Shown here in pieces: positions 13,257-24,158 of a DNA stretch of 64,000 nucleotides. The notes below the pieces were generated by a model. The model had not been told where the DNA came from, ran no database searches, and saw only the letters and a program-made list of their open reading frames with translations. The position numbers and the translations under genes are program-made. This DNA comes from Dromaius novaehollandiae (Eukaryota; Chordata; Aves; Casuariiformes; Dromaiidae). The first letter of the stretch is position 1; each line of letters opens with the position of its first letter. The DNA is taken from positions 138,177,017-138,241,016 of the forward strand of contig NC_088099.1 of assembly GCF_036370855.1 (NCBI RefSeq). Direction: 5' to 3'.

Positions 13257-15592
13257 CTGCAGCAAAGCAGGTGAGAGTAGTCTTAAGTAAAAGAGAGCTA
13301 TGCATATCATCTCTGATTAAATTTGCTCTTCTGCTGGGAAAACAGTGTCCATTAGGATTATTGATTTCTTGTCCAGCTCTTCTATTCTATCCTCAAATAC
13401 TAACATGCATAGATGGGAATGAAAATTGTACCTGTGTATTTGAGGTTATGATCTACACCTAGCCAGAACAAAGACCAAACCAATTACTGCTTCTTTGTAT
13501 AATGGGGCTTCCTAAAAGCAAAGCTATGAACAGGCCTTCTTGTTAACTGCATTCCCTGTAACTGGTGCACAGATACATGGTAAAAGCATGTACCACACAG
13601 TCTAGACTAGGGCTGCTGCATTTGGATCTTGTTTACATCAGTGTGATCATCTGTAGAGCTATCCTAAGCCTTAAAACTTATGGAACAGTATCACCTATTG
13701 CAAAGTCATTCCACACACAAGTTTCCGCTAAACTTACAGTATCTTACTTTTTACTGATTTTTTTCTAACAATCCAAGTAGGTCATTAGGATTATCCAGGT
13801 AACTTCCATTAGAGGCATTTCAAATCATAGCAATTCTGTAGTGAACAAGTTAAGCCGTGGTCATGTCCATTAAGCAATGTAGTGTAAGGTACCAACAAGT
13901 CCTTTGAAAGGGATATACTTTCCTCCCTCTTAAAGGGGTATGTGTTCTTCATGCACCTGAACCCAGACAGCCAGAAGATCCCAAGCCTCTTGAAAAACAA
14001 GCCTGTACGTAGTATCTCAGTAACCAAAGCCAGTTTGCTTCTTCAACTGTTGGTACTGAAAATACGTATACAAATAAAGATCATGAGTAGGATTATCATG
14101 ATATTTTTCTCAAAAGTATTTATCTACCTAAATGTTATTGGATGCATTTGTGTCAGCTTTAACATAAAGTAAAATGGAACTGCAGAAGATTAAATATTTG
14201 TCACTACAAATATAGAACAGTAATGGCTACTAGACCCTGCTCAATGTAAAAGCTTATGAGTTCATTTATTAAAAAGAAAAACACTGGAAACTTCTGCAGC
14301 CAGACTCTTGCAGTAACTTTTAATTTAAAGTCACTGAAATAATACTACAACCCCCCCCCTTTTTTTTTTAAGTAAATTAAACTTGTTTAATACTTTTTAG
14401 AGGAAGGAGAATGGAATGAGTAAGTTATTCCCATCATTGTAAAAAATGAGTCCTGACTCACCTGCCTGCTGATAGAGTTTTTCTGCCAACAGTTGGTGGA
14501 GATGCTTCGCAATGGAAAAAGCTTTTTATCCACCAACATTTATCAAGTAATTCAGGTAACCCTGCCAAAGGAGGAAAAACCCACTGTCACACACTCACTG
14601 AATAGCAGACTGGCAAAATTGAGATGACTAGTTGAAAGAAAGAGGCAATACCATTAAGTGCTTTGTCCTGGTCTGTCACAGTCACAGGATCAGAACAGCA
14701 GGATGAACTGGAAGAAACGCTGCACTCTGAGTTTTGCCGTGCTGCCCATGGAAAACAAAGACAAACAATGAAAAAATGCTTTGGGAAAGTACACTAATTC
14801 CATGCCAAGGATTTTCACACCTGCCACTACCTCAGATGAAACAGTATATCTAACTATAACCTTACTTGGCTACAAGTTTCAGTATTTTAAAAACTATTTT
14901 ATCACAGTTGCTTGTATGAAAACTTGTATAAGTTCATCTTTCAGTCTACTTATTCTTCACTCAAAAAGCTGAGATAGAATCAGCTCATATTTCAGTGAAA
15001 TCAGTAAAACTTGTGATCAGGTACAAGTTGCTATCAAAACAGAAAAATCTAGATTATTTGACCTCATTTCTATACTTTTCATAGTGAAAGAACTGAAAAT
15101 GCTACATTTCCACTACAGAGTAACAGGCTCTGCCAAAGGTTCTTAAAAGAAGAGATTTACTCTCAAACCAATGACTATTTCATATATTAAGAGCTGAGCT
15201 GATTATGTGTTGTAAGCCTGCAAAACAATGATGAGGCACAGCTAGACACCAAGACTTTGCTGATTTGGTGCTTTACCTGTATCAGTTTTATTATAAAAAA
15301 TAGATATTACACATTCCAACTGATCTACTCAGAAGAGAAAGAATTAAATGAGTAACCAGAAACAGACACCTTTAAAACTAAAGCTCCTCGATATAGTGGG
15401 AAAAAACCCACTAAGATTAGAGTAAGAAAGCCAAGCTGGAGACGCCCTGGTGCCCCCAACTCGCTGAGAAGCCCCCCAGCACTTTCCAGCCGGGGCACGA
15501 GCGACCAGCCCAGACGCCTCCCCCGCCCAGCACTTACTCCTGTAGTAGTGGTTCTTGGCCAGGAGGCAGCCGGCGGAGGGCACCGACGCCAT
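13113..15592 (-). CDS. Predicted four-exon gene, unrecognised 114-aa protein
   Basis: The proposed coding segments, in order, are 15592-15538 (55 nt), 14561-14462 (100 nt), 14002-13957 (46 nt) and 13256-13113 (144 nt), together 345 nt, or 114 codons plus TAA. Reading phase is kept at all three junctions (phases 1, 2, 0). The start ATG lies in GCTGCCATGG, a near-ideal Kozak context inside a CpG island. Every exon is bounded by AG and GT; the exon 1 and 2 donors (GTAAGT, GTGAGT) and the exon 2 and 4 acceptors have good consensus, while exon 3 has a weaker tract. The protein begins MASVPSAGCLLAKNHYYR and has a Trp/Cys-rich middle. I see no signal peptide or membrane segment. I do not recognise the family. 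Exons 1 and 2 are the best supported; exons 3 and 4 rest mostly on phase agreement and the poly(A) signal downstream. Confidence 0.45.
13957..14002 (-). CDS. Candidate exon 3 of the minus-strand gene
   Basis: This is a 46-nt segment between GTACAG and CAG|GTGCAT. Entered in phase 2 it reads Arg then LVFQEAWDLLAVWVQ and exits in phase 0, exactly the phase needed by the next open segment. The acceptor pyrimidine tract is weak and the donor is only moderate. Support comes mainly from phase agreement and the hydrophobic, helix-like translation. If it is skipped, exon 2 joined to exon 4 reaches a stop after seven codons and gives a 59-residue product. Confidence 0.3.
14351..14369. repeat. C9-T10 homopolymer junction
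   Basis: Nine C directly followed by ten T, in the intron between candidate exons 2 and 3 of the minus-strand gene. It would be A10-G9 in the pre-mRNA. Confidence 0.95.
14462..14561 (-). CDS. Candidate exon 2 of the minus-strand gene
   Basis: The exon is 100 nt. It is preceded on the minus strand by a pyrimidine-rich acceptor (TTTTTCCTCCTTTGGCAG) and followed by a consensus donor (GGCAG|GTGAGTC). Joined to exon 1 in phase 1, the junction codon AGG gives Arg. The frame then reads LPELLDKCWWIKSFFHC and on through a Ser-Pro-Pro-Thr stretch without a stop. Two adjacent tryptophans and spaced cysteines look more like selected protein than noise, but I cannot name a homologue. It exits in phase 2. 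Confidence 0.5.
15538..15592 (-). CDS. Candidate exon 1 (start codon) of the minus-strand gene
   Basis: The exon opens with ATG at 15592 in a strong Kozak context (G at -3, G at +4) and encodes MASVPSAGCLLAKNHYYR plus one base. The donor reads GGA|GTAAGTG, close to consensus. It lies at the downstream edge of the CpG island, which is where a first coding exon is expected. The same frame stays open upstream to 16351, so a longer N-terminus cannot be excluded. That extension would be low-complexity (Gly-Pro repeats from the hexamer array), and GC-rich DNA lacks stops by chance, so I prefer the Kozak ATG. Confidence 0.6.
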
Positions 15593-15641
15593 GGCAGCGG
15601 GCGCAGCCGGGGCAAAGCGCGGAGCTCCGGGAGCCGCTCGC

Positions 15642-15710
15642 GGGCCAGGGCCAGGGCCAGGGCCAGGGCCAGGGCCAGGGCCAGGGCCAGGGCCAGGGCC
15701 AGGGCCAGGG
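15642..15710. repeat. GGGCCA hexanucleotide array, 11.5 uninterrupted copies
   Basis: The plus strand carries a perfect run of GGGCCA units ending in GGG; the minus strand reads CCCTGG. The array lies 50 bp upstream of the candidate ATG (15592), so it is in the proximal promoter or 5'UTR of the minus-strand gene. The plus strand satisfies the G3N1-7 G-quadruplex pattern many times over. All frames are open through it, giving dipeptide repeats (Gly-Pro, Ala-Arg or Pro-Trp depending on strand and frame). This explains the long but probably meaningless open frames across the island. Confidence 0.97.
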
Positions 15711-15926
15711 CGGTCGGCAAAGGCCGCTGCGGCCGCCGGGCCGGGGCAGGGGGAGAGCAGCCGGCACCCGCCTCTCGCTCTTGGCAGGGGGTGAAACCCG
15801 CCCGTGAGGAACACAGCAGCACCGCGCAACCGCCGCCGCTGCCCCCACGGCCAGGGCCACCCGCCCCTATATGGAGCCCGCGGCGGCCGGCCCGCCCCGA
15901 GGGCGGCGCCAGCCCCCTCCGCGCTG

Positions 15927-15953
15927 CCCCGGCCCGGCCCGGCCCGGCCCGGC
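15927..15953. repeat. Short CGGCC/GGCCC pentamer run
   Basis: About five tandem copies of a GGCCC-type pentamer lie within the CpG island, upstream of the hexamer array relative to the minus-strand gene. It is probably a slippage product in GC-rich promoter DNA. Confidence 0.85.
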
Positions 15954-17422
15954 TGTCCCGGGGCGTCCCCGGGTCGGCGGCTGCGCGGCGCTTGTCCCGC
16001 ACCCCGCGGCCGCACAGGCGCCGCGAAGCGCGGCCGCAAGCCGGCAGCCGCGGGGGTGCCCCACCACCACCACCACCGCGCGGGGGTTGCGCGGAAGGGG
16101 CTTGCGCGTGTCCCCTGGGCGCCCTCCACTTCTCCCCCAGTTCCAACCCCTAAGCGCTTTCCCGGAGTGCATTTAGCACCTCTGGAGCAGAAGCCACCGC
16201 GTTGCTTACTCTCTCCGCTGAGGGACAGGGAGAGAGGGAAGAAGGAGCACGCAAGCATCTTCTTCCAGTAGAGATTTTTGTTTGGGTTGTAAATAAGCAC
16301 ATGACTACACACATATGCTGGAGGAAGGGAAGTCAAAGGAATGTGTGCCACTGCCTCTGTGAGAAGTGAAGTCTGTGATAATATTTAATTTCTTGATAAA
16401 GTTAGTTTAAGGAAGTCCCAGCTAGATCACCAAATGTGTCTTCCCATACAGATAAATGCACAGCTCTCTTTAAAGTTGGGTAGTCTTATCTCATGGCAAA
16501 ACTTGACCTACAATGTGTTACCTCACTTTTCAGAACCATTAACAGAAAAAGTAGCAATTTTGGCTAGTTGAATTGCTGATGCTCCACTAGGAGTGTTTTA
16601 TCACTATTTTTTCATAGCAGAAGTTGTGGATAAGAATGCCGCAATGTGAGGTGTGTGATATCATGTTGCTGGGAGGTATTTGACCACTTGAGTAGCATGC
16701 CCTATCCCAGATGATAAGGACATAGTTCATGATATCCCCTAACATTTTTGTCAGCACATAAAGCACACTGCAGGGAAGCTTTGCCTGTAAAATAACACTA
16801 ATAACAGCCTTTGTGCCAGATGAGCTTACTGCATAGTCTGTTTTTCCTGGACCTTTCCATGGACCTACTGTCAGAATCTTGACGACTTTGGCAGTCTTTC
16901 CCGAGCAAAACTTGGAGGCTTACCTTCGTCAAAACTGCAAGATTGACATAGAAAATAGTTTGCAGCTGGGATCAGTTACCTCATGTTTGTCTCATGATAT
17001 AAAAAAAGCACTTTAAGAGCAGAAAGATTTACAGATATTTTTTCACCCCATTGACAATGTATGACCCCACCTAATGATGCAGTTCCTTGTTTCTGGGTAG
17101 CTAAATGTAACTAAACTATTAGCTGACCATATCAGTCTCCTGTCTCCTGTCTTCATAATTAATTTCCATTTTGAGGCTTTTTATATTTGTGGGCAGTAAT
17201 ATTCTCTACTACCCTATTTGTCACCATAAATACACTGGTCACTGTAATGAATTTCAGATTAATTCCTGAAAGAAGGAAAGATTCTTCCCAGAGAAGTACT
17301 CTTCCTGGGTCATGAGGACAAGCATTTGTAACAATAGCATTGTGGCATTAAACAGAGCTAGTAACAGTGCCATTATTATAGCTGCCATTCTCTTTGTGTT
17401 GTGAGATGCTATTTTAACCCGC

Positions 17423-17453
17423 TTATAACTTTGTCAAGGTTATAACTTTGTCA
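17423..17453 (+). repeat. Short direct duplication, 14-bp core, period 17
   Basis: TTATAACTTTGTCA occurs at 17423-17436 and again at 17440-17453. A small local duplication. Confidence 0.9.
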
Positions 17454-18259
17454 GAAAGCTGTTTAGGCTTTAAGCTGCCCATGATTTAGGCATTAGATTT
17501 GTCAAAAGGGCAGCCATAAGTGATTCTCCTACTATTTGTATGAATATCCATGCATATTGGAGCAATGCCAAAATGCTCAGAAGCTGGAGCTGCACACCAG
17601 CTCTGTGAAACTTTAACCTGTGCGTGTGTATTATTTTACAATATTATTTAATGTACATGGTCACTTAACAGTTTTGTTTTGGACCCCTGTTTCATGCATT
17701 GCACTGGAATAAGAAATACTTATTTGATGAGAAGTTTTCTGCTGTTTCTCCCACTCTGTCTGATATTATGTCCTATCTGTTGTATTCTCTTCAAGTAGTG
17801 CTCTGAATACAGTATTACAGATTTCACCAGGGTTTTTTCTGTGATGGTTATATTGACAGAAACTGAGTGCTTCTAAAACACTAACGCATTTATTTTCACA
17901 GCACTGCTACAAAGCCAAGGCATACTATTATCTTCAGTTAACAAGCAGGAGTTTTGAGATCCAAAGCAACTAAGATAAAAGAATCCAGAGAGTTTAGGTT
18001 TCTAATCTGGGAGAGATCTAGGACTTGATTTTTCATAACCATTTAGCATTATGCCACAGCTCATTTACTCGCTTATAGCTTTCATTCACTTCACTTCCAG
18101 ATTTAAGTACTCAGCAGATCTATAAATCAAATTCTCATCAGTCATTCAAAAATTTGGTTAGAGGCTACTGATGATAAATTCTTTGTAAGTAACTTGCATA
18201 TAGTCAATTACGAACTCGGGCAATGTTATAATTTATATTCTAGGAAACCTGTTGATTGA

Positions 18260-18296
18260 CACAATTGCCTTAACCAAGGCACAATTGCCTTAACCA
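18260..18296 (+). repeat. Short direct duplication, 17-bp core, period 20
   Basis: CACAATTGCCTTAACCA occurs at 18260-18276 and again at 18280-18296 with no mismatch, so it is a recent or conserved local duplication. Confidence 0.9.
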
Positions 18297-19003
18297 TTAA
18301 CCTGTTCTCCTCTTCTGGAAAGACTTTGCTGCACTCACTACTCAGTTTTCAACTTCTGTCACCAGTGTGGAAGAAGTCCTACTGAATGCACTCTATAATC
18401 TCTTTAACTTCACCAGCTTGGTTCATCACCAGTTCATGTCCATGCATCACACCAAATGAGCCAGGGGCCCTATGAAATAAATGGTACATAATCCACAAAT
18501 TTATAAAAATGCATTTATATAAGAAACATTTTCAGTGTTTTGACTGACTAATATTGCAACTTAGTAATAATGTTCCTGCAACATTTGTGTATGCATAATT
18601 GTAATTTAGCCCAAACAATGAATTATATGTCATCCCATGGATCATGGATACTTATCAAAATTAAAACTAAAACAAATCTAAACATTAAATGAATAACTCT
18701 CCTATGTAATCCCATCAGGATTACCTGGTATAACCCTTCTTTAGACATTCAAAGCAAAACATCTCAGTCATAACAACAAAAATAAAAGAACAGTCTATTT
18801 TGAGCTTCACCTTGAAGTTGACCTGTTAATTATTCACTATAAAAGGTTTACTGAATAAACTTCACTACTTTTTCATTTCATGGAATATCTGTGAACATGA
18901 TACAAATCTTTTTCAGGACTTCTGCTTTGGATTTTCTTCTTCCATGCACTTTTGTGGCATTTTTTCTTTACTTTTTCTTGTTGTTTTTTCTTCTTTACTT
19001 GCT

Positions 19004-19026
19004 ACTACTCCTACTTTAGGAGTAGT
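19004..19026. repeat. Inverted repeat, 10-bp arms, 3-base loop
   Basis: ACTACTCCTA, loop CTT, TAGGAGTAGT. The perfect stem is too short for a microRNA precursor. Confidence 0.9.
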
Positions 19027-20703
19027 GTCACACTTCAAATTGTACAGTATTGCTTACCATGGCTCTGTCCTTTGAACCATTGCAGAGGTACTCTGATGTT
19101 AATTTTTAGACAAATATGAACAAAATGAGTGAAAGCATTTTTCCACATCCACACACAGAAAGGTGATCAAGGTGGGTTTCTGGCATGTAGGGGTACAGTA
19201 TTCCTTCCTCCCAAGCTTCTGGGAAAGCAATTTTGCACATTCTCGTTGTCCAGTCTCATTACCCATTCACAATTAATATTTTAATGAAATTTTGTTCAGA
19301 AGCTTTAAATCGATCTTATTTGAAGTCAGTTTTGTCTGAAATTTGACAGTATGATGCTCCTTAAGAAGAATAAACTTCTCTGGGTAATATTTTGTAAAAG
19401 ATGTATTATCATTTTCAGAGGACTTTTAAAAAAATGTTTGCTTCATACATCTTTTATTAACTCTAATTATTCACTATCTCAACAAATTGCAAGTTTTGCA
19501 TACTTGTTCTGACAGGTGTTGAAAAGGACTCTGTAAAAACAGGTTTGCATTAAAGAAATGAAGACGTATTTCCACTATGTAAAGTAACAGTTCTTCGCTA
19601 TGCAGAAATCACTTACCAAAACCTATTTGGTTTGTTAGCTACTTCCATCGATGAGTGCTGTCATTTGCCTTCCTCACACATTGGTTTTACTTTTCAAATA
19701 CTCCTCCAAGCATGATGGCTCAGCAGGAATATAAGGCCAATCTTTCAAAAAAAAAAAAAAAAGAAAAGAAAAAAAAAAGAGCGTTTGAGGAATTTTTGAA
19801 GGATTAAATGGCAGTGTGTGAGGCAATGTGTGAGCGACTGAAATTGTTCTGTCATAAGTAGCTAATGAAAGAGAGAGCAGACTACATGGCAGCTGGGATA
19901 GTCTGAGCACAGAAGGGACTGCAAAAGCCTTTCTCTTTCCCAGTGCCGTGCATGGCACCACTGCAAGTTGTCCTGTCAATACTCTTGACAACTCCCGATT
20001 GTGAAATGCTTGCTACTCACCGTTCTGGCAGGTTTTTTGTTTGTTTTAATCCTTTACAATCTTACCACAAATCTGCATGGAATATTCTGAACGATGAGTT
20101 CATGAACTATTTTTGTGATACACCTAGCTATTTATTCTCTTTGTGTCAAACATTGAAGCTCCTGTCTTCTTCCTAATAAAAAACAAGTGTAATCACCTTG
20201 GAAGTCAGGATTTCAGATCAGATGACACTGAAAGCAAAGAGTAACTACTGAACTTTAGACTCCATGTAGCAGACCTCAGAGTGATGCACATTGACTGAAA
20301 TGTCAACCAAAGTAGGGAAAACACATCTCATGACCTGTAAATCTCACTGCCAAAACACTGAGAAAGACTATATACGTTGCTAAACTCTTAGTACAACTTT
20401 GCTCACTGACAGATAAATACATCAAGCTGGCAAAAGCTAACTGTTACAGTTTCTCTTCTTTCAGTATAGATTTGTCCTGTGCAGTTCTGCACTCATAAGA
20501 AAATGAAGACATTTTAATACTAGTCATTTTAGCATTCATGCTGCATTTTCTCATTTAATTAAAACACATATTTCTATGGATTCAGATACTATAAACTCCA
20601 CAAGATTGGTTAAGTTCTTCCAGTAAGCTAGATCTTTTACATCTTTCCAAGGCAGCATATTAATACCTTCTAACTTGGCTTTTTTGTTGTCTTCATCTCT
20701 CAA

Positions 20704-20732
20704 GAATTCCAAGGGTTATTCCCTTGGAATTC
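20704..20732. repeat. Perfect palindrome, 12-bp arms, 5-base loop
   Basis: GAATTCCAAGGG, loop TTATT, CCCTTGGAATTC. The stem is perfect; it stops at the next base pair but one more outer pair could form after a mismatch. Confidence 0.95.
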
Positions 20733-22217
20733 CTTAAGCATGTCCAAGTATGGGGGTCATAAATCATAGTCTTACCAATTAGAATATGTCCTGCATAAAA
20801 TGGAATTTAATCATAGGCATGTTTATATACCCCTTCAATATGCCCTCAGAGACTGTTTTGCACAGATGAGATTTGGCTTGTTAACTCAAATTCACATCCA
20901 GTATGGAGATTCAGGGCCAAAAACATGGATATTTTAATATTCTTGTCTATCTGCATTCACATAAACATATTATTGTGCAGTATCCACTTTTTCCAATTGC
21001 TGTGAAGAGTGCTGAACAATCAGTCTAACTAAATCTCTTTAGTTACTGTTTATTTTTTTCCTTTGATAGACATACAGTAGTGCAACATGAAATATATCTT
21101 TTACAAAATACGCAATAAAATAATGTTAAGAAACATATTGTATTATGTTTTAGCAAACATGAAAACTGATCAGGAGAGGTTTCACAATAGCTAAGGCCTT
21201 TTTTTAGGAAGTCACATGTACATTTGAGCTGCATTCCAAGTTTATGCTGAAGGCCATTCGCTGCAGCTCCCAGAGTCTTTACACAGGTGCGTCTGTGTAG
21301 ACATGTCATGTTGCCATATTTTGCTGTCAAATCCCATGCCACTGATTTTCTTCAAAGCATGCATTTTGATGCACAGACACAGGCTCTGTTCTAGTTGACT
21401 TCTGTACCTACTCTTTTACTGTCCTTGCAAGTAGCATGGGCTCAACCTCACCTAATCTGACACAACCTGACAACTGCACAGTTCTGCAAAGGCATCTTAG
21501 AAAATGCTATAGCCTAGCATGCCCCACAGTGTCTATACACTATTCCTTGGCACTGAGATATGACACCCTTGGCATTCTCTTACATCTGATATCTCCTCAT
21601 TTTTTGGCTAGTTGCTCTGTCACTAGGCCAGGTGCTTAGAATGAAACAGCATGAGGTGCAAAAGGAATCTAGGAGCTTGTGAACAAGAAGCCCATATTCA
21701 TAATTTTGCAGCTGGAAAATGTCCCACTAGCATAGCAACAGAGCTGGTCCAGGCCAGCATCCACACTACAGAGCCCTACTGTTTCAAATTTAAGAAGCCA
21801 AAGATAGTATACATCGACATTTGGGTTAGAACCAACTGTCAGGAAAGCTGATCAGATTGCTTATGTTATGAAGGTCTGTAAGTGTCCTGTATGTTAAGGA
21901 GGCTGCACCTTGTACTTAGGCAATCTCTGATCCCTTTTGTGGGATGGCACTCTAAGCTCCTTTGCCTTTGCCCCATCTCCAACCAAGTGCTAAGTCCTAT
22001 AGAGTCCAAAGAGGGTCGTTAGGATGCTGGACCAGTGTCCATCAGAGGTCACATCAGAGGAAACTATAGCACAGCCCCTACAACTGTTCGGTAAGTGTTG
22101 AAGAACCTGTCTGAAATTGTTCACACTCTCTTCTGGGAAGAAAACAAGCTTTAAAGTGTACATTGCTGTGAGAGCTCATTCTGCTGGAATAAGTGAGAAC
22201 TCACTCCTGGGAACGAA

Positions 22218-22239
22218 AAAAAGGGCAGTTGCCCTTTTT
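22218..22239. repeat. Perfect palindrome, 10-bp arms, 2-base centre
   Basis: AAAAAGGGCA, GT, TGCCCTTTTT. It is near-cruciform, with an A-run on one side and a T-run on the other. Confidence 0.9.
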
Positions 22240-24080
22240 GGCTGTACATAATGATGAATGTCCTCTGATATAGTGAAAGCCATCTTTTCAGGAGGACAGA
22301 GCAGCCCTATGTAGACAGGTCACTCTTCTACCACCTTGTTCTCCTCTATATTGCTTTTGTCTCCTCCCAGACAAGAGAGGGAACTCTGTGCTGATCATGC
22401 TTTAGGGTGATGTCTTGTCCCTGAAAAGCAAAGCAACCGTCACAACATAATGGAAAGGAAGGCAACTGCCTAGCATCAAAGCATGCTACAGTGTCATCTC
22501 CACCTGCCTAATTCAATTATGCATGCTTATCTCCTGACGCTGTTAGAGCATCCCAGACACCAGAAATCAACTCATGTATGCTTCTGACATCCCACATCAG
22601 GCCAGGTGCAGTGGTGTCAGTTTCAAATAGTGCACTATGTGCTCTGAAATCAAAAGCACCACGCAGCTCCATAACCAATAGCTCCAGCAGTAGTGCTGTT
22701 TCCTGTGCTCTCATGGCATGACTCTTAAAGTAGTAGTGTGACTCGATCTTCCTCCCTATCCCGAAAGTCCCTCCAGGAAAGCTTTATTTCCCTCTGCCCA
22801 CATCTATGCCATAGTCTCAGGAAGAGAGGTCTCCCACCAGCAATCTGCGCTTAAGAGATGTCTAGACAAGTTTTAGCCATACTCTACTGGATTCCTTAGT
22901 CCATTGCCAGGCAAAGGCAGGCCAAACTTTGACAGCAATGACAAATAGCGGGGCCCCTGGCAAAGAAAAATGGAGGTTCTTGTCCGTCCTCCACAGCAGC
23001 AGAATAAGATGAGGAATGCTATAGGTAGGTTCACAATTTCAGGAAAATAAAACGATATTCTTCAGTCGTGATGAGGAGACATATTCCATCAGTCTCCCAC
23101 TTGGCTTCCTCAGACTTCAGGCTAGTTCTGAAATAGGCTCTTTGATGTTGTCTGTTGATGTTGTTTGATGCCAGATGTGAGTCACACAGATTTAAAAAGT
23201 AGAAAACTTCACAGGCAGCAAGATATCGTAGGTAGTTCCGGACTGTGGGCAATCTTCAAGGATTTTAGCATCCCAAAAGCACATCACGGCAATGCTACTG
23301 GATCCAGCTGCAGAACTGTATGGGTCAAAGTAACTCTACAATAAACACACCCAGCATGGCATTACTTGTCTCATGTATCTTCCATTTTCTATGGGGACAT
23401 ATGAAGCAACATGAATGTCTTAATCTGCTCAGATCAGCCTGCAGAGGGGCACAACAGAGGAACACCAATAGCATAGCACTTCTCACACAGCAATGATAGA
23501 CCATATCCTCAGTTCCTTACTCTACTTACCTATGTACTTTAACTTGTTGGCCTCAGAACTTTATAGCTCATTAGGGCTGATGAAACTGTTATTTTTTCTA
23601 GACTGTCACACCCTTAGAGTTTGTCTGTAATATTAGATTAAATGTGCTTGGGACCATTCTCTGGCTCTGGAAACAACTGAAAAGTCCCACATCCACACTG
23701 GTTTACACTGCAAAACAGCAGTGTAATCCAAAATTGCCTATGAAGAATGGCCCCTTGCCTATGTTAAATACCGAACTCAGCCTGAGGGAGCCAGGGAAAA
23801 ACCAAAACCATTCCATCATCACTCTAACAATTTAACAGTATAGAGAATCATGTTCTGGTCCCTGACAAAGTTCCCTGGCATTAATTTATGGATTAGTTCA
23901 TGTAACCTCACTGGTGCCTGGTGTAAGAGGCCCAGAGTGCAATAAACTTGCAAAAAACTGAGTCTTGCCTAGGCATCCATTTACAAAGCTACAAGGTTTA
24001 ACATTAGAGTGCAGGTGGCTAATTAGGGTCTAGTTATTGCGTTTCTTACACCTTAGGGGATCTAATATAGTGTTTCTCAC

Positions 24081-24158
24081 CTCCACAGATACTGTTGATT
24101 GGAAGATTTTTGCTCAGGCTGCTGCAAAGCTGCCTCTACACCCCCAGTGCCAGGTCTT
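24081..24158 (-). other. Exon-like segment, minus strand (speculative)
   Basis: A 78-nt segment between a pyrimidine-rich acceptor (CTCTTGCTGTGCTAG) and a strong donor (TGGAG|GTGAGA). In phase 2 it is open and hydrophilic, Gln-rich. No partner exon can be joined with confidence, and such pairs are expected by chance in 64 kb. Confidence 0.2.

Larger units (their letters stand above)
15440..16160. promoter_or_regulatory. CpG island promoter of the minus-strand gene
   Basis: This is the only strongly GC- and CpG-rich block in the window; the flanks are AT-rich and CpG-poor. It holds a GC box (CCGCCCC) at 15861-15867 next to a TATATGG sequence at 15868-15874, a GGCCC pentamer run near 15927-15953, a CCA run near 16061-16078 and the GGGCCA hexamer array at 15642-15710. 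A Kozak-perfect ATG followed by a strong splice donor sits on the minus strand near its low-coordinate edge, so the island most likely drives leftward transcription. CpG-island promoters in birds are often bidirectional, but I see no convincing plus-strand first exon. The exact start site cannot be read from the sequence. Confidence 0.8.
16161..24080. other. Gene-empty stretch upstream of the CpG-island gene
   Basis: No open frame or repeat stands out. Small structures are listed separately: a 17-bp period duplication at 17423-17453, a 20-bp period duplication at 18260-18296, and inverted repeats at 19004-19026, 20704-20732 and 22218-22239. Isolated splice-like motifs (for example 22048-22090 on the plus strand) are at chance level. 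Confidence 0.6.

Noticed and set aside
13187..13273. Plus-strand exon-like segment (LEHLIEAVNTNRISHLNKWL...) with donor AG|GTGAGA
   Set aside because: No pyrimidine tract before the AG, and it lies antisense to the better supported minus-strand terminal exon.
15548..16153. Long open frames (up to 335 codons) across the CpG island on both strands
   Set aside because: Stops are rare in GC-rich DNA, several frames overlap on both strands, and translations are dominated by Gly/Pro/Ala/Arg from the hexamer array.
16919..16929. 11-nt minus-strand microexon between a good acceptor and GTAAGC
   Set aside because: Too short to support, and upstream of the CpG-island start of the minus-strand gene.
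19004..19026. Hairpin as a microRNA precursor
   Set aside because: The 10-bp stem with a 3-base loop is far shorter than a microRNA precursor and the flanks do not extend it.
23528..23600. Very strong minus-strand donor ATAG|GTAAGT
   Set aside because: Every upstream acceptor choice leads to an unsupported or stop-filled segment; isolated donors are common.
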